A DNA stretch of 64,000 nt from Allohoeflea poritis (GCF_027889715.1 NZ_JAPJZH010000008.1:1-64000); one strand, 5' to 3'. Positions 54,882 to 63,934 are shown, counted from the first letter of the stretch. The notes: generated from the sequence alone by a model not told the origin. A program made the numbers and translations.

Positions 54882-55865
54882 ATGACGATCCTGGTTACCG
54901 GCAGCGCCGGGCATCTCGGCGAAGCGATCATGCGGCTGCTGCGCGCGGACGGCCGCTCAGCCATCGGTCTCGACATTGCGCCCTCGCCTTACACGGACAT
55001 TGTCGGCTCCATCGTCGACCGGACCCTCGTGGATGGAGCGATGAAAGGCATCGATGCCGTCATCCATACGGCAACGCTGCACAAGCCGCACGTCGCAACC
55101 CACACGCGGCAGGAATTCATCGATACCAATATCACCGGAACGCTCAATCTTCTGGAAACCGCCGCCGAGGCGCGCGTCTCGTCCTTTATATTCACCAGCA
55201 CGACCAGCGTCTTCGGCGATGCGCTGGTGCCGGCGCCCGGAGCCCCGGCCGCGTGGATCACCGAGGATGTCGCCCCGCGTCCGAAGAACATCTACGGCAT
55301 CACCAAACGGGCGGCGGAGGAACTCGGCCGGCTTTTCGCCCGCAAACACAGCCTGCCGGTGACGGTGCTGCGCACATCCCGCTTCTTTCCGGAAGAAGAC
55401 GACCGACGGGCGGTCCGCGAGGCTTTCGCGGACGAAAATGCCAAGGCGAACGAGTTTCTCTTCCGCCGCGTCGACATCGAGGACGCGGCCCGGGCGCATC
55501 TGATTGCCCTGGACCGCAGACAGACACCGGGCTTCGACCTCTTCATCATCAGCGCGACAACGCCCTTCACGGCTGATGACCTCGGCGATCTTCGCTCCGA
55601 TCCTTCAGCCGTCATGCGCCGCAGGTTGCCGGAGCTGTACGCCGAATTCGAGCGGCGGGGATGGAAAATGTTCGACGAAGTCGACCGGGTCTATGTCAAT
55701 CAGAAGGCACGCAACGCACTTGGCTGGAACCCGCGCTACGATCACCGGTTTCTGCTTGAGCGGCTGCGTGCTGACGAGCCGGTTCCAGGCCCCATGGCGC
55801 AGGCCGTCGGCGCAAAGGGCTATCACGCCGAAAGGTTCGAGGAAGGCCCCTACCCGGTCGAATAA
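54882..55865 (+). CDS. NAD-dependent epimerase/dehydratase (extended SDR)
   Basis: 327 residues. The nucleotide motif GSAGHLG is at 7-13; IHTATLHKPH, FTSTTSVFG and the catalytic YGITK (Tyr-x3-Lys, about 145-149) follow. It should act on a sugar nucleotide or a related hydroxy compound. The C-terminal part has RDxxW-like ends (GAKGYHAERF) of unknown use. Substrate unknown; no sugar cluster is nearby. It is convergent with the anti-sigma gene. Confidence 0.9.
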   Translation: MTILVTGSAGHLGEAIMRLLRADGRSAIGLDIAPSPYTDIVGSIVDRTLVDGAMKGIDAVIHTATLHKPHVATHTRQEFIDTNITGTLNLLETAAEARVSSFIFTSTTSVFGDALVPAPGAPAAWITEDVAPRPKNIYGITKRAAEELGRLFARKHSLPVTVLRTSRFFPEEDDRRAVREAFADENAKANEFLFRRVDIEDAARAHLIALDRRQTPGFDLFIISATTPFTADDLGDLRSDPSAVMRRRLPELYAEFERRGWKMFDEVDRVYVNQKARNALGWNPRYDHRFLLERLRADEPVPGPMAQAVGAKGYHAERFEEGPYPVE

Positions 55866-55877
55866 TGCATTGCGGCC

Positions 55878-56180
55878 TCAGCGCCCGCGCGCCTCCATGA
55901 CAGCCTGCACCAGGTCATCCGGGACCGGCGGCAGGGCTTCATCCGGTTCCTTGCCGCATTTTCTTGCAAGCTCGAGCGATGCCCGGTAGGCAGCCAGATA
56001 TTCGCGGCAATCCCGGCAGACCTTCAGATGCAATTCGAAAACGAATTTTTCCCGGGCGGACAGCGTGTCTTCCAGATAGGCAAGGATGAAGTCATCGAAC
56101 TCCTCGCAGGTGATCATCAACGGCATTTTGAACATCATGCCGCGGATCCGTCGCATCAGTGTCGGTGCGGCCTGTGTCAT
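55878..56180 (-). CDS. Zinc-finger (ZAS-type) anti-sigma factor
   Basis: 100 residues. ITCEEFDDFILAYLEDTLS followed by His51-x3-Cys55-x2-Cys58 (HLKVCRDC) is the ZAS zinc-binding fold of anti-sigma factors. There is no membrane helix, so it is soluble and may sense redox or zinc. Its ATG overlaps the stop of the ECF sigma gene by 4 bases, as usual for such pairs. Confidence 0.88.
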   Translation of the reverse strand: MTQAAPTLMRRIRGMMFKMPLMITCEEFDDFILAYLEDTLSAREKFVFELHLKVCRDCREYLAAYRASLELARKCGKEPDEALPPVPDDLVQAVMEARGR

Positions 56181-56794
56181 ACCGCTTGTCCTCTGATCAA
56201 GGGTTCCAACAAACGTTTCAGCGCGGCGCGGGCCCGGTGCAGACGCACCTTGACATTCGCCTCGCTGATTTCGAGAAGCTGCGCGACCTCCTGCGTCGAC
56301 AGCTCTTCAATGTCCCGCAGCACAAGAATGATGCGATAATTGTCGGGCAAAAGGTCGATTTTCCCGTTCACCTGCGCCTGGATATCCGATCGCATCAACA
56401 GCGTTTCCGGCGTCTCCATGGACATCCACCGGTCCTCGATCCGGCATCCATTATTGTCGAACACCGGCTGCAATTCGTCAATCGCCACGGTCTGCGACCG
56501 ATTGGTCTTGCGCAGCAGCATCAGGCTCTCATTGACGACGATCCGGTGCATCCAGGTCTTCAACGCGGACCGGCCGCCGAAGCCTCCGATATTGTCGAAA
56601 ACTTTGGCAAAGGCGTTCTGAACCGCATCCTCGGCATGATGCGCATCGCGGACGATCCGCATCGCAACCGCCAGCATCCAGCCGGCATGTTTGCGCACGA
56701 ACCGCTCGGCTGCGGCGGGATCGGCATTGGCGACCGCGGCGATTGCCTCGCCCTCGTCCGGCTCCGTCGCCGATGATCTGTCGCCCTTTTGCAC
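56177..56794 (-). CDS. ECF-family RNA polymerase sigma factor
   Basis: 205 residues from the GTG at 56794; a TTG at 56818 would add 8 residues. Region 2: DAHHAEDAVQNAFAKVFDNI and LKTWMHRIVVNESLMLLR; region 4: LLPDNYRIILVLRDIEELST and ISEANVKVRLHRARAALKR. It directs RNA polymerase to a small regulon and is held by the coupled anti-sigma factor. Its stimulus is not evident. Confidence 0.92.
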   Translation of the reverse strand: MQKGDRSSATEPDEGEAIAAVANADPAAAERFVRKHAGWMLAVAMRIVRDAHHAEDAVQNAFAKVFDNIGGFGGRSALKTWMHRIVVNESLMLLRKTNRSQTVAIDELQPVFDNNGCRIEDRWMSMETPETLLMRSDIQAQVNGKIDLLPDNYRIILVLRDIEELSTQEVAQLLEISEANVKVRLHRARAALKRLLEPLIRGQAV

Positions 56795-56915
56795 GCGTCG
56801 CCCCGTTTGCCGCCTCAAACTGTAATATTTCTAAATTCCGGCAATGCGCTGTAACCTTATTGAGGGCCCCTGCATCTGACAAGAAGCCGTCAAGGCAGCG
56901 CACCACGATGCAGGC

Positions 56916-58247
56916 ATGGTGAGCCGGCGGCGTCACGGCGGAAAACGCGATTGGGTTATGATGGGCTTACTGCTTCTTGCCATGTTCACGGTTGCCTACT
57001 CCATGGTGGCCAACCGGCTTTCCTCGACCGTGCTGACGGCACCGATGCTCTTTATCGGCTTCGGCGTCCTGCTGGCCGAGACCGGTCTCATGTCGCCGGA
57101 AGGCGCCGAAGAGGCGCTGCACCTCGTCGCCGAAGTGGCGCTGATCGTGCTCTTGTTCCTCGACGCGGCGCAGATCGATATCGCGACATTGCGCAGGCGC
57201 CATACATGGCCGGTGCGCATGCTGGTCATCGGGCTGCCACTGTCGCTCGTCCTCGGAACCCTGCTCGCCCTGCCCTTTCTGCCCGGATGGCCCATCGTCG
57301 CGGTTGCGCTGGTCGCGGCGATCCTCGCACCGACAGATGCGGCACTGGGTCAGGCCGTGGTGAGCAACCCGGCCGTGCCGGAACGCCCGCGGCGGGCGCT
57401 GACCGTGGAAAGCGGCCTCAATGACGGCCTCGCGCTGCCGGCCGTGCTGCTCTTTGCCAGCCTCGCCGCCGAGGCGATGGACCGGACCAACGCCGACTGG
57501 CTGGTTTTCGGCGCCAAGCAGATCCTGCTGGGGCCGCTGGCGGGCATCGTCACCGGCCTTCTCGGCGGCACGATCCTTTTGTGGGCCAAGCGCAAAAACG
57601 CAACGAGCGACACGTTCGAAGGCGTCGGCGCCATCGCGCTTGCCGGCGGCACCTATCTGGCCGCGACCCTGATTGACGGCAACGGCTTCATCGCCGCCTT
57701 TGTGGCCGGCCTGTGTTTCGGCAATGTGGTCAAGGGCCGCTGCAAGTTCGTCTATGAATTCACTGAAAGTGAAGGACAAATGCTCACTTGGGGCGCCTTC
57801 TTTCTGCTCGGGCTCGCCCTCGTTCCGGAAGCCGTACGCCATCTCGAACCGCCGGTGCTGGCGATCATTCTCCTGAGCCTGTTTGTGACCCGCCCGCTCG
57901 CCATATGGATTTCGCTGATCGGCACGGATGCATCGCCCGTAACCCGGCTGTTCTTCGGCTGGTTCGGACCGCGCGGACTTGCGACGGCGCTTTTTGCCCT
58001 GCTCGTCGTTGCTCAGGTCGATCATCCGATCGCCGAGCCGGTGCTGATGCTTGCCGTCAATGCCGTCTGGATCAGCGCGCTGCTGCACGGGTTCACCGCC
58101 GCACCGGGCGCGCGCTGGTATGCGGCCAAAGTCGGCGCGATGGGACCATGCGCCGAGATCGAGCCGCTCGACGCCTCCGCGAAACCGCTGAAAACCGGTG
58201 AATTCAAGCCTGACAATACAACAATCATGGGGAACCGAAATGAATAA
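56916..58247 (+). CDS. CPA1-type cation:proton antiporter
   Basis: 443 residues with about twelve membrane helices. LAPTDAALGQAVVSNPAVPE and LTVESGLNDGLALPAVLLF carry the acidic residues of the Na/H exchanger core. An ATG at 56958 is another possible start. The C-terminal 60 residues are soluble, without a TrkA domain; a TrkA-C-like tail is instead found on the membrane protein at the end of the operon. It overlaps the next gene by 8 bases, which ties it to the two Rieske fusions. Confidence 0.9.
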   Translation: MVSRRRHGGKRDWVMMGLLLLAMFTVAYSMVANRLSSTVLTAPMLFIGFGVLLAETGLMSPEGAEEALHLVAEVALIVLLFLDAAQIDIATLRRRHTWPVRMLVIGLPLSLVLGTLLALPFLPGWPIVAVALVAAILAPTDAALGQAVVSNPAVPERPRRALTVESGLNDGLALPAVLLFASLAAEAMDRTNADWLVFGAKQILLGPLAGIVTGLLGGTILLWAKRKNATSDTFEGVGAIALAGGTYLAATLIDGNGFIAAFVAGLCFGNVVKGRCKFVYEFTESEGQMLTWGAFFLLGLALVPEAVRHLEPPVLAIILLSLFVTRPLAIWISLIGTDASPVTRLFFGWFGPRGLATALFALLVVAQVDHPIAEPVLMLAVNAVWISALLHGFTAAPGARWYAAKVGAMGPCAEIEPLDASAKPLKTGEFKPDNTTIMGNRNE

Positions 58248-59850
58248 GCTGGCGATCATCGCCCTTGACGATCTGGAGGATCGCAAGCCCGAACACGCGC
58301 TGGTCGGCGAGGTCGATCTCGTCGTCGTGCGTTTCGACGACGAAGTCTCCGTTTTCTATGGTCGATGCCTGCACCGCGGCGCGCTCATGGCGGACGGCTT
58401 CGTGCGCGGCCGCAATCTCATCTGCGGCGTCCACTACTGGGACTACCGCCTCGATTCCGGCGTTTCAGCCTACGCCAACGAAGAGGTGCTGCCGAAATTC
58501 TCGAGCTGGATCGAGGACGGCCAGGTGCTTGTCGATGAAGACGAGATTCTCGCCTGGGCCAAGGACAACCCGCAGCCTTTCAACCGCAAGGCCTATCTCG
58601 GCGTCTACGCCGATACCGGCCACGGCACCGAGGAAGAGCCCTACAACCGGCTTATCCAGAATTACGCCCGGTCGGGTCTCAAGCGCACCGGCCATCACGG
58701 CCAGGTCGAGGCAATGGGCGTGCCGCGCACGCAGCTGCCCGACTGGGATGACATCCAGATCCTCACCGCCCAGCTCCATCGCATGCCGCTGCTCGACGAG
58801 GAGCCTGTCGGCACCGATGTGACGATCGGGCCGAACGCGCAAAAACCGCTGCAGCTGAAGATCCCGCTCTTTGTCTCGGATATGAGTTTCGGCGCGCTTT
58901 CGGAGCCCGCAAAAATTGCCCTTGCACGCGGCGCGGAACTGGCCGGAACCGGCATCTGCTCGGGCGAAGGCGGCATGCTGCCGGAGGAACAGGCCGAGAA
59001 TTCGCGCTATTTCTACGAACTCGCCTCCGGCCGTTTCGGCTTCGACTGGGACAAGCTGGATAATGTCCAGGCGTTCCATTTCAAGGGCGGACAGGGCGCC
59101 AAGACCGGCACCGGCGGCCACCTGCCCGGCCCCAAGGTCAAAGGCAAGATCGCCGAGGTGCGCGGCCTTCAGGAAGGCGAGGCAGCCATCTCCCCGCCGC
59201 GTTTTCCGGATTGGACCGAAGTGGGTCAGGTCAAGGATTTCGCCGACGAAGTGCGCGACCGCACCGGCGGCATACCGATCGGCTACAAGCTGTCGGCGCA
59301 GCATATAGAAAAGGACATCGACGCGGCGCTGGAGATCGATGTCGACTATATCATTCTCGACGGCCGCGGCGGCGGCACCGGCGCGGCGCCGATCATCTTC
59401 CGCGACAACATCTCCGTGCCGACCATACCGGCCCTCGCACGCGCCCGGCGGCATCTGGATTCGAGCGGACGCCCCGACATCACATTGGTCATAACCGGCG
59501 GGCTCAGGAAACCGGCCGATTTCATCAAGGCACTGGCCCTGGGCGCCGACGCCGTTGCGCTTTCCAACGCGCCCATGCAGGCGATCGGCTGTATTGCCAT
59601 GCGCGCATGCCACACCAACAACTGTCCGGTCGGTATCGCAACACAGAAACCGCATCTGGTCAGCCGGCTGGTTGTCGAGAAGTCCGCCGAACGGCTGACC
59701 AATTTCTTCGACGCATCGGTTGAGCTGATGCAGGTCATGGCCCGTGCCTGCGGACACGACCACCTGTCGAAATTCAACATTGAAGACCTGACGACCTGGA
59801 AGAAGGACATGGCCGACCTGTCCGGCGTTGCCTTTGGCGGCGTCGCTTAA
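58240..59850 (+). CDS. Rieske-ferredoxin / FMN glutamate-synthase-like fusion
   Basis: 536 residues from the ATG at 58240. Residues 1-105 form a Rieske domain: Cys43-x-His45 and Cys62-x2-His65 bind a [2Fe-2S] cluster. After about residue 120 comes the GltS FMN domain (FVSDMSFGALSEPAKIALARG, SPPRFPDW, ILDGRGGGTGAAP) with Cys451-x5-Cys457-x4-Cys462, the spacing of the [3Fe-4S] site in glutamate synthase. The amidotransferase domain is missing. It could make or oxidise an amino acid with electrons delivered through the Rieske cluster; the true substrate is unknown. It follows the antiporter with 8 bases overlap. Confidence 0.92.
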   Translation: MNKLAIIALDDLEDRKPEHALVGEVDLVVVRFDDEVSVFYGRCLHRGALMADGFVRGRNLICGVHYWDYRLDSGVSAYANEEVLPKFSSWIEDGQVLVDEDEILAWAKDNPQPFNRKAYLGVYADTGHGTEEEPYNRLIQNYARSGLKRTGHHGQVEAMGVPRTQLPDWDDIQILTAQLHRMPLLDEEPVGTDVTIGPNAQKPLQLKIPLFVSDMSFGALSEPAKIALARGAELAGTGICSGEGGMLPEEQAENSRYFYELASGRFGFDWDKLDNVQAFHFKGGQGAKTGTGGHLPGPKVKGKIAEVRGLQEGEAAISPPRFPDWTEVGQVKDFADEVRDRTGGIPIGYKLSAQHIEKDIDAALEIDVDYIILDGRGGGTGAAPIIFRDNISVPTIPALARARRHLDSSGRPDITLVITGGLRKPADFIKALALGADAVALSNAPMQAIGCIAMRACHTNNCPVGIATQKPHLVSRLVVEKSAERLTNFFDASVELMQVMARACGHDHLSKFNIEDLTTWKKDMADLSGVAFGGVA

Positions 59851-59872
59851 ATCCGAAGGAATGGAGCCACAC

Positions 59873-61849
59873 ATGACAGCCGACAATCTGGAATGGATTA
59901 ACGTTGGACACGCCGACGATCTGCCCGAGGGGCGGGTCAAGACCGTGACGGCACGCGATGTATCGCTGTGCCTTTCGCATTTCGAGGGGCAATGGGCGGC
60001 CATGGACAATCACTGTCCGCACCAGGGCGGCCCGCTCGGCGAGGGATCCATTGAACAAGGTGTCGAAGGCAAGTGCTGGATCCGCTGCCCCTGGCACGGC
60101 TGGGATTTCGATCCGCTGACCGGCGCGCCGCCCGGCGGCCACAAGGATACGGGACAGAAAACCTATCCGGTCGAAATCCGCGACGACGAGGTCTTCATCG
60201 GCCTGGAGCCTGAGCCGGAGCGCGCGCGCACCGTCACCGATGCAATGACCGAGACCATGATCAATTGGGGCGTGCGCAGCGTCTTCGGCATGGTCGGCCA
60301 TTCCAATCTAGGGCTTGCCGACTCCATCCGTATCGCGGCCCGCGACGGCAAGCTGAGCTATTACGGCATTCGCCACGAGGGCGCCGCCGCCTTCGCCGCC
60401 TCCGCCTACGGAAAGCTCACCGGGCAGCCGGCCGCCTGTATCACCATCGCAGGCCCCGGTGCGACCAACCTGCTGACCGGCATGTGGGACGCCAAGGTCG
60501 ACCGGGCGCCGGTGCTGGCGCTGACCGGCCAGGTGCAGACCCAGGTCTTCGGACCCGGCGCCTTCCAGGACATCGACCTGAAATCCGCATTCGACGCCGT
60601 TTCCCGGTTTTCGCAGACGGTGCTTTCCACCTCAAAGCACACGGAGCTCATGTCGCTTGCCTGCAAGAACGCCATTGTTGAGCGCGACGTCGCCCATCTG
60701 ATCTTCCCGGACGATGTGCAAACCCAGCCCAGCAAGGCCAAGCCGCGCGGCCCCAAGGGCCGTCTCGGCGACACGGCGATCAAGCCGTCGGACGCCGATG
60801 TCGAGGCTGCGGCGGAAATGATCAATGCCGCGAAGCGGCCGATCATCATCATGGGGCACGGTGCCGTGCACGTCCGCGACGCGGTGATCGCCTTCGCCGA
60901 GAAACTCGGCGCACCGGTGCTGACAACGTTCAAGGCAAAGGGTCTGATCGCCGACACGCACCCCAACGCCGCCGGCGTCCTCGGCCGTTCCGGCACGCCG
61001 ATCGCAAGCTGGTTCGTCGCCACCTCCGACCTCGTGATCACGCTCGGAACCTCGTTCTCAAACCACACCGGCATCGAGCCGTCCAAACGCATCATCCAGG
61101 TGGATTTCGAACGCATGCAGCTCGGCAAGTTTCACCGGGTCACCCTGCCCGTGTGGGGCGAGATCGGTGAATTCTGCAAGATCATGGCGCAGACGGCCGA
61201 AAAGTCGCCGGATGCGGAAGACCAGATTTCCGAACTCGCGGAGCGGTGGGCGATCTGGCGAACCGAGAAGCAGTCGCGTCTCGCCGAAGAGAAAGACAAC
61301 GGCATCCATTCCTTCGCGGTGTTCGATGCGCTGACGAAATTGTGCCCGGCGGACGCGATTATCGCCGTCGATGTCGGCAACAATACCTATTCCTTCGGGC
61401 GCTATTTCGAAACCTGCGGCCAGCGGGTGCTGATGTCCGGCTATCTTGGTTCCATAGGCTTCGGTCTGCCCGCCGCCATCGGGGCATGGGCCGCCACGCG
61501 GGACCTCGAAGCGTTCGAGGGCCGCAAGGTGGTCTCGATTTCCGGTGACGGCGGCTTCGGCCAATATGCGATGGAATTCACCACCGCGGTCAAATACGGG
61601 ATGGACATCACCCATATCCTTCTCAACAACGGTCAGCTCGGCAAGATTTCCAAGGAACAACAGGCCGGACACTGGCCGGTCTGGGAAACGCAGCTCAGCA
61701 ACCCGTCCTTTGCCGCCTTTGCCCGCCTGTGCGGCGGCCACGGCACGCGCGTCACCGAAACCGAGGCCCTTGAAAAGGCCATATCCGAGGCGCTTGATCA
61801 CAAGGGCCCATCGCTTGTCGAGATCATGACCGATCCCGAACTGGTCTGA
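59873..61849 (+). CDS. Rieske-ferredoxin / thiamine-diphosphate enzyme fusion
   Basis: 658 residues from the ATG at 59873 (GGAG 6 bases upstream). Residues 1-115 are a Rieske domain with Cys48-x-His50 and Cys72-x2-His75. The rest is a full acetolactate-synthase/pyruvate-oxidase-type enzyme: GIRHEGAAAFAASAYGKL with the proton-relay Glu, TIAGPGATNLLTGMWDAK, and the thiamine diphosphate motif starting GDGGFGQYAME. A 2-oxoacid or acyloin substrate is likely. The Rieske cluster may accept electrons, as in pyruvate oxidases. It lies 22 bases after the Rieske-GltS gene. Confidence 0.92.
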   Translation: MTADNLEWINVGHADDLPEGRVKTVTARDVSLCLSHFEGQWAAMDNHCPHQGGPLGEGSIEQGVEGKCWIRCPWHGWDFDPLTGAPPGGHKDTGQKTYPVEIRDDEVFIGLEPEPERARTVTDAMTETMINWGVRSVFGMVGHSNLGLADSIRIAARDGKLSYYGIRHEGAAAFAASAYGKLTGQPAACITIAGPGATNLLTGMWDAKVDRAPVLALTGQVQTQVFGPGAFQDIDLKSAFDAVSRFSQTVLSTSKHTELMSLACKNAIVERDVAHLIFPDDVQTQPSKAKPRGPKGRLGDTAIKPSDADVEAAAEMINAAKRPIIIMGHGAVHVRDAVIAFAEKLGAPVLTTFKAKGLIADTHPNAAGVLGRSGTPIASWFVATSDLVITLGTSFSNHTGIEPSKRIIQVDFERMQLGKFHRVTLPVWGEIGEFCKIMAQTAEKSPDAEDQISELAERWAIWRTEKQSRLAEEKDNGIHSFAVFDALTKLCPADAIIAVDVGNNTYSFGRYFETCGQRVLMSGYLGSIGFGLPAAIGAWAATRDLEAFEGRKVVSISGDGGFGQYAMEFTTAVKYGMDITHILLNNGQLGKISKEQQAGHWPVWETQLSNPSFAAFARLCGGHGTRVTETEALEKAISEALDHKGPSLVEIMTDPELV

Positions 61850-61886
61850 TTGCCTGTAAAGAATTCGATATTTTGGGAGATATTCA

Positions 61887-62741
61887 ATGACTTCAGCCGC
61901 CGATCTGCTTGCCCAGACCGCACCCGGCTCGATCGCCGACGCCCGCAGCGTGGCCCACAATGCTGCCCAGATCGCCGCTCTTGCGGCACTGGCCAATCTG
62001 AAAGCCAGGCCCGATTACAGCCATACCGCCTTGCACTGGAATGCGGCGAGCGGCGCCTTCGAGACGAATCCGATTCCCAGTTCCGACGGTCCGATCATCA
62101 TCCGCATTCCGCTGTCGCCGCTTTCCATGCGGCTGGTCCGGGGCGGCGAGGCAATCGATACGCTTGAGCTGGATGACGTATCGGAGGCGGCCTGCATTGC
62201 CTGGCTCGATGAGGGCCTGACGGAACATGGGCTGAATGCGGCTTCCAGCGTCAAACATCCCTTCAAGCTTCCGAAGGATGTCGTTGCCGTAACCGAATTC
62301 AGGACCGACGGACTTGAAGCCGGCCTGCTGGCACTCGGCCGCTGGTACGATCTCGCCAGCCGGCAATTGCTGAACTTCGCATCGAAGCATGCCGCCATTA
62401 TACCCGGACCGAGCCCTGTCTATTGCTGGCCGCATCATTTCGATATCGCCACCTATGTCGGTCTCGACGAGGAGGGTGGAGAGAACGCCCGCGGCATCGG
62501 TGTCGGCATGTCGCCCGGCGACAAGGCCTATGGCGAGCCCTATTTCTACATCAATCCCTGGCCGCACCTTGCGACCGGAAACCTGCCGCCTCTACCTGCT
62601 CCGGGACACTGGCATAAGGAAGGTTTCGTCGGCGCTGTCGCGACAGCCACCGAAATCCTGACCCTGGACGACAAGGAAGGCGGCCTCGCCGATTTCATCG
62701 AAGGGGCATTCGCGCTCGGCCGCGAGAAGCTGGGGGCCTGA
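61887..62741 (+). CDS. Unrecognised protein of the Rieske-fusion operon
   Basis: 284 residues, soluble-looking. The C-terminal half has striking, conserved-looking pieces: SPVYCWPHHFDIATYVGL, GIGVGMSPGDKAYGEPYFYI and NPWPHLATGNLPPLPAPGHW, with paired His (WPHHFD, GHWHKEG) that could bind metal. The N-terminal half is helical and Ala-rich. It starts 37 bases after the thiamine enzyme and ends 4 bases before the next gene. I do not recognise the family; given the context it may be a third enzyme of the pathway. Confidence 0.8.
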   Translation: MTSAADLLAQTAPGSIADARSVAHNAAQIAALAALANLKARPDYSHTALHWNAASGAFETNPIPSSDGPIIIRIPLSPLSMRLVRGGEAIDTLELDDVSEAACIAWLDEGLTEHGLNAASSVKHPFKLPKDVVAVTEFRTDGLEAGLLALGRWYDLASRQLLNFASKHAAIIPGPSPVYCWPHHFDIATYVGLDEEGGENARGIGVGMSPGDKAYGEPYFYINPWPHLATGNLPPLPAPGHWHKEGFVGAVATATEILTLDDKEGGLADFIEGAFALGREKLGA

Positions 62742-62745
62742 TCTT

Positions 62746-63429
62746 ATGGCGGCAGCGCTCACGATCGCCATCCTTCTGGCCCTGTCCGTCTCGCTGGTCA
62801 GGATCGGCGCCGTCGCCATGCGGCTGACGGGATTGCCGGAAAACATCGCCCGATTCCAGTGCGTCTCGGCCCTGACCGGAACCGGTTTCACCACCCATGA
62901 AGCCGAGATGATCGCCAATTATCCGATCCGCCGCCGCATCGTGGTCGTGCTGATGGTGCTCGGCAATCTCGGACTGATTTCCATCGCCTCGACCTTCATC
63001 GTCGCCTTTGTCCGGACCGGGCCGGATACCCAGCATATCGCGATACAGGCGGCGATCCTGGCCGCCACCATCGCAGTGACCTTCCTGGTGCTGAGCAACA
63101 AGAGCCTCGACCGCGGCATGTGCGCGCTGATCGGCCATGTCCTGTTGCGCACCACATCGCTCGGCAAGGACGGCTATCACCGCATCTTGCAGATCGGCAA
63201 GGATCTCAGCATTGCCGAGCACGAATATTTCGGACCCGAGATACCGACCGACCGGCTGGATCTGGAAGGCGAGACCCTGCTCGCCATCCGCCCCGCCGGC
63301 TCCTGGCAGACGACGGCCGCCGCCGATGTGAAGACCCTCAGGCCGGGCGATACGCTGATCCTGTGCGGAGACGAGGCGGCGCATAAAGCGCTTGCACGAC
63401 ATTTCGGCAGGGACGAGGTCCGGAATTAG
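62746..63429 (+). CDS. Membrane protein with TrkA-C-like cytoplasmic domain
   Basis: 227 residues. Three or so N-terminal membrane helices (ALTIAILLALSVSLVRIG, VVVLMVLGNLGLISIASTFI and the one after) include a segment FQCVSALTGTGFTTHEAEMI that recalls a pore-like loop of potassium transport proteins. Residues about 150-225 (EIPTDRLDLEGETLLAIRPA, then LRPGDTLILCGDEAAHKALA) resemble TrkA-C/RCK_C domains. It may gate or help the antiporter at the operon start. It is the last gene of the operon. Confidence 0.75.
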   Translation: MAAALTIAILLALSVSLVRIGAVAMRLTGLPENIARFQCVSALTGTGFTTHEAEMIANYPIRRRIVVVLMVLGNLGLISIASTFIVAFVRTGPDTQHIAIQAAILAATIAVTFLVLSNKSLDRGMCALIGHVLLRTTSLGKDGYHRILQIGKDLSIAEHEYFGPEIPTDRLDLEGETLLAIRPAGSWQTTAAADVKTLRPGDTLILCGDEAAHKALARHFGRDEVRN

Positions 63430-63442
63430 AGCGAAATTAGGC

Positions 63443-63934
63443 TTAGGGCTTGCCTTGGGTCCAGGTCACATTCTGTCCGTAAAGCGGCACTGTGGACAGC
63501 GACATCTTCGCCGATCCATCCTGGACCTGGCGCGAATGCGACAGATAAATCAGTGTGTCGTTCTTCTTGTCGTAGATACGCTTGATGACCAGTTTCTTCC
63601 AGACGATCGAGCGCCTCTGCTTGAAGATTTCCTCGCCGCCCTCGTCCAGCTCGATATCGCCGATAACCACCGGACCGGTCTGGCGGCAGGCGATTGAGGA
63701 GTTGGACGGGTCCTCGAACCAGTTGCCCTTCTGCAGCCGGTCGATCACCCCGCGCTCGAAATAGGCGACATGGCAGGTCACGCCCAAAACCCCCGGATCC
63801 TCGACCGCATCGACGATAATGTCGTTGCCAAGCCAGTCGACGCCGACTTCCCCGACCTGTTCGGCCTGGGCCGGGTTCATTCCAGCTGCCGCCAGTGCAA
63901 AAACCGCACTTGCGCATAAAATCAGATACCGCAT
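63443..63934 (-). CDS. creA: CreA-family periplasmic protein
   Basis: 163 residues from the ATG at 63934 (GGGAG 6 bases upstream). A signal peptide (RYLILCASAVFALAAAGM, ending AQAEQ) is followed by VGVDWLGNDIIVDAVEDPGV, GVTCHVAYFERG and SNSSIACRQTGPV, all typical of CreA. Two Cys suggest a disulfide. Role unknown. It is convergent with the Rieske-fusion operon, 13 bases from its stop. Confidence 0.93.
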   Translation of the reverse strand: MRYLILCASAVFALAAAGMNPAQAEQVGEVGVDWLGNDIIVDAVEDPGVLGVTCHVAYFERGVIDRLQKGNWFEDPSNSSIACRQTGPVVIGDIELDEGGEEIFKQRRSIVWKKLVIKRIYDKKNDTLIYLSHSRQVQDGSAKMSLSTVPLYGQNVTWTQGKP

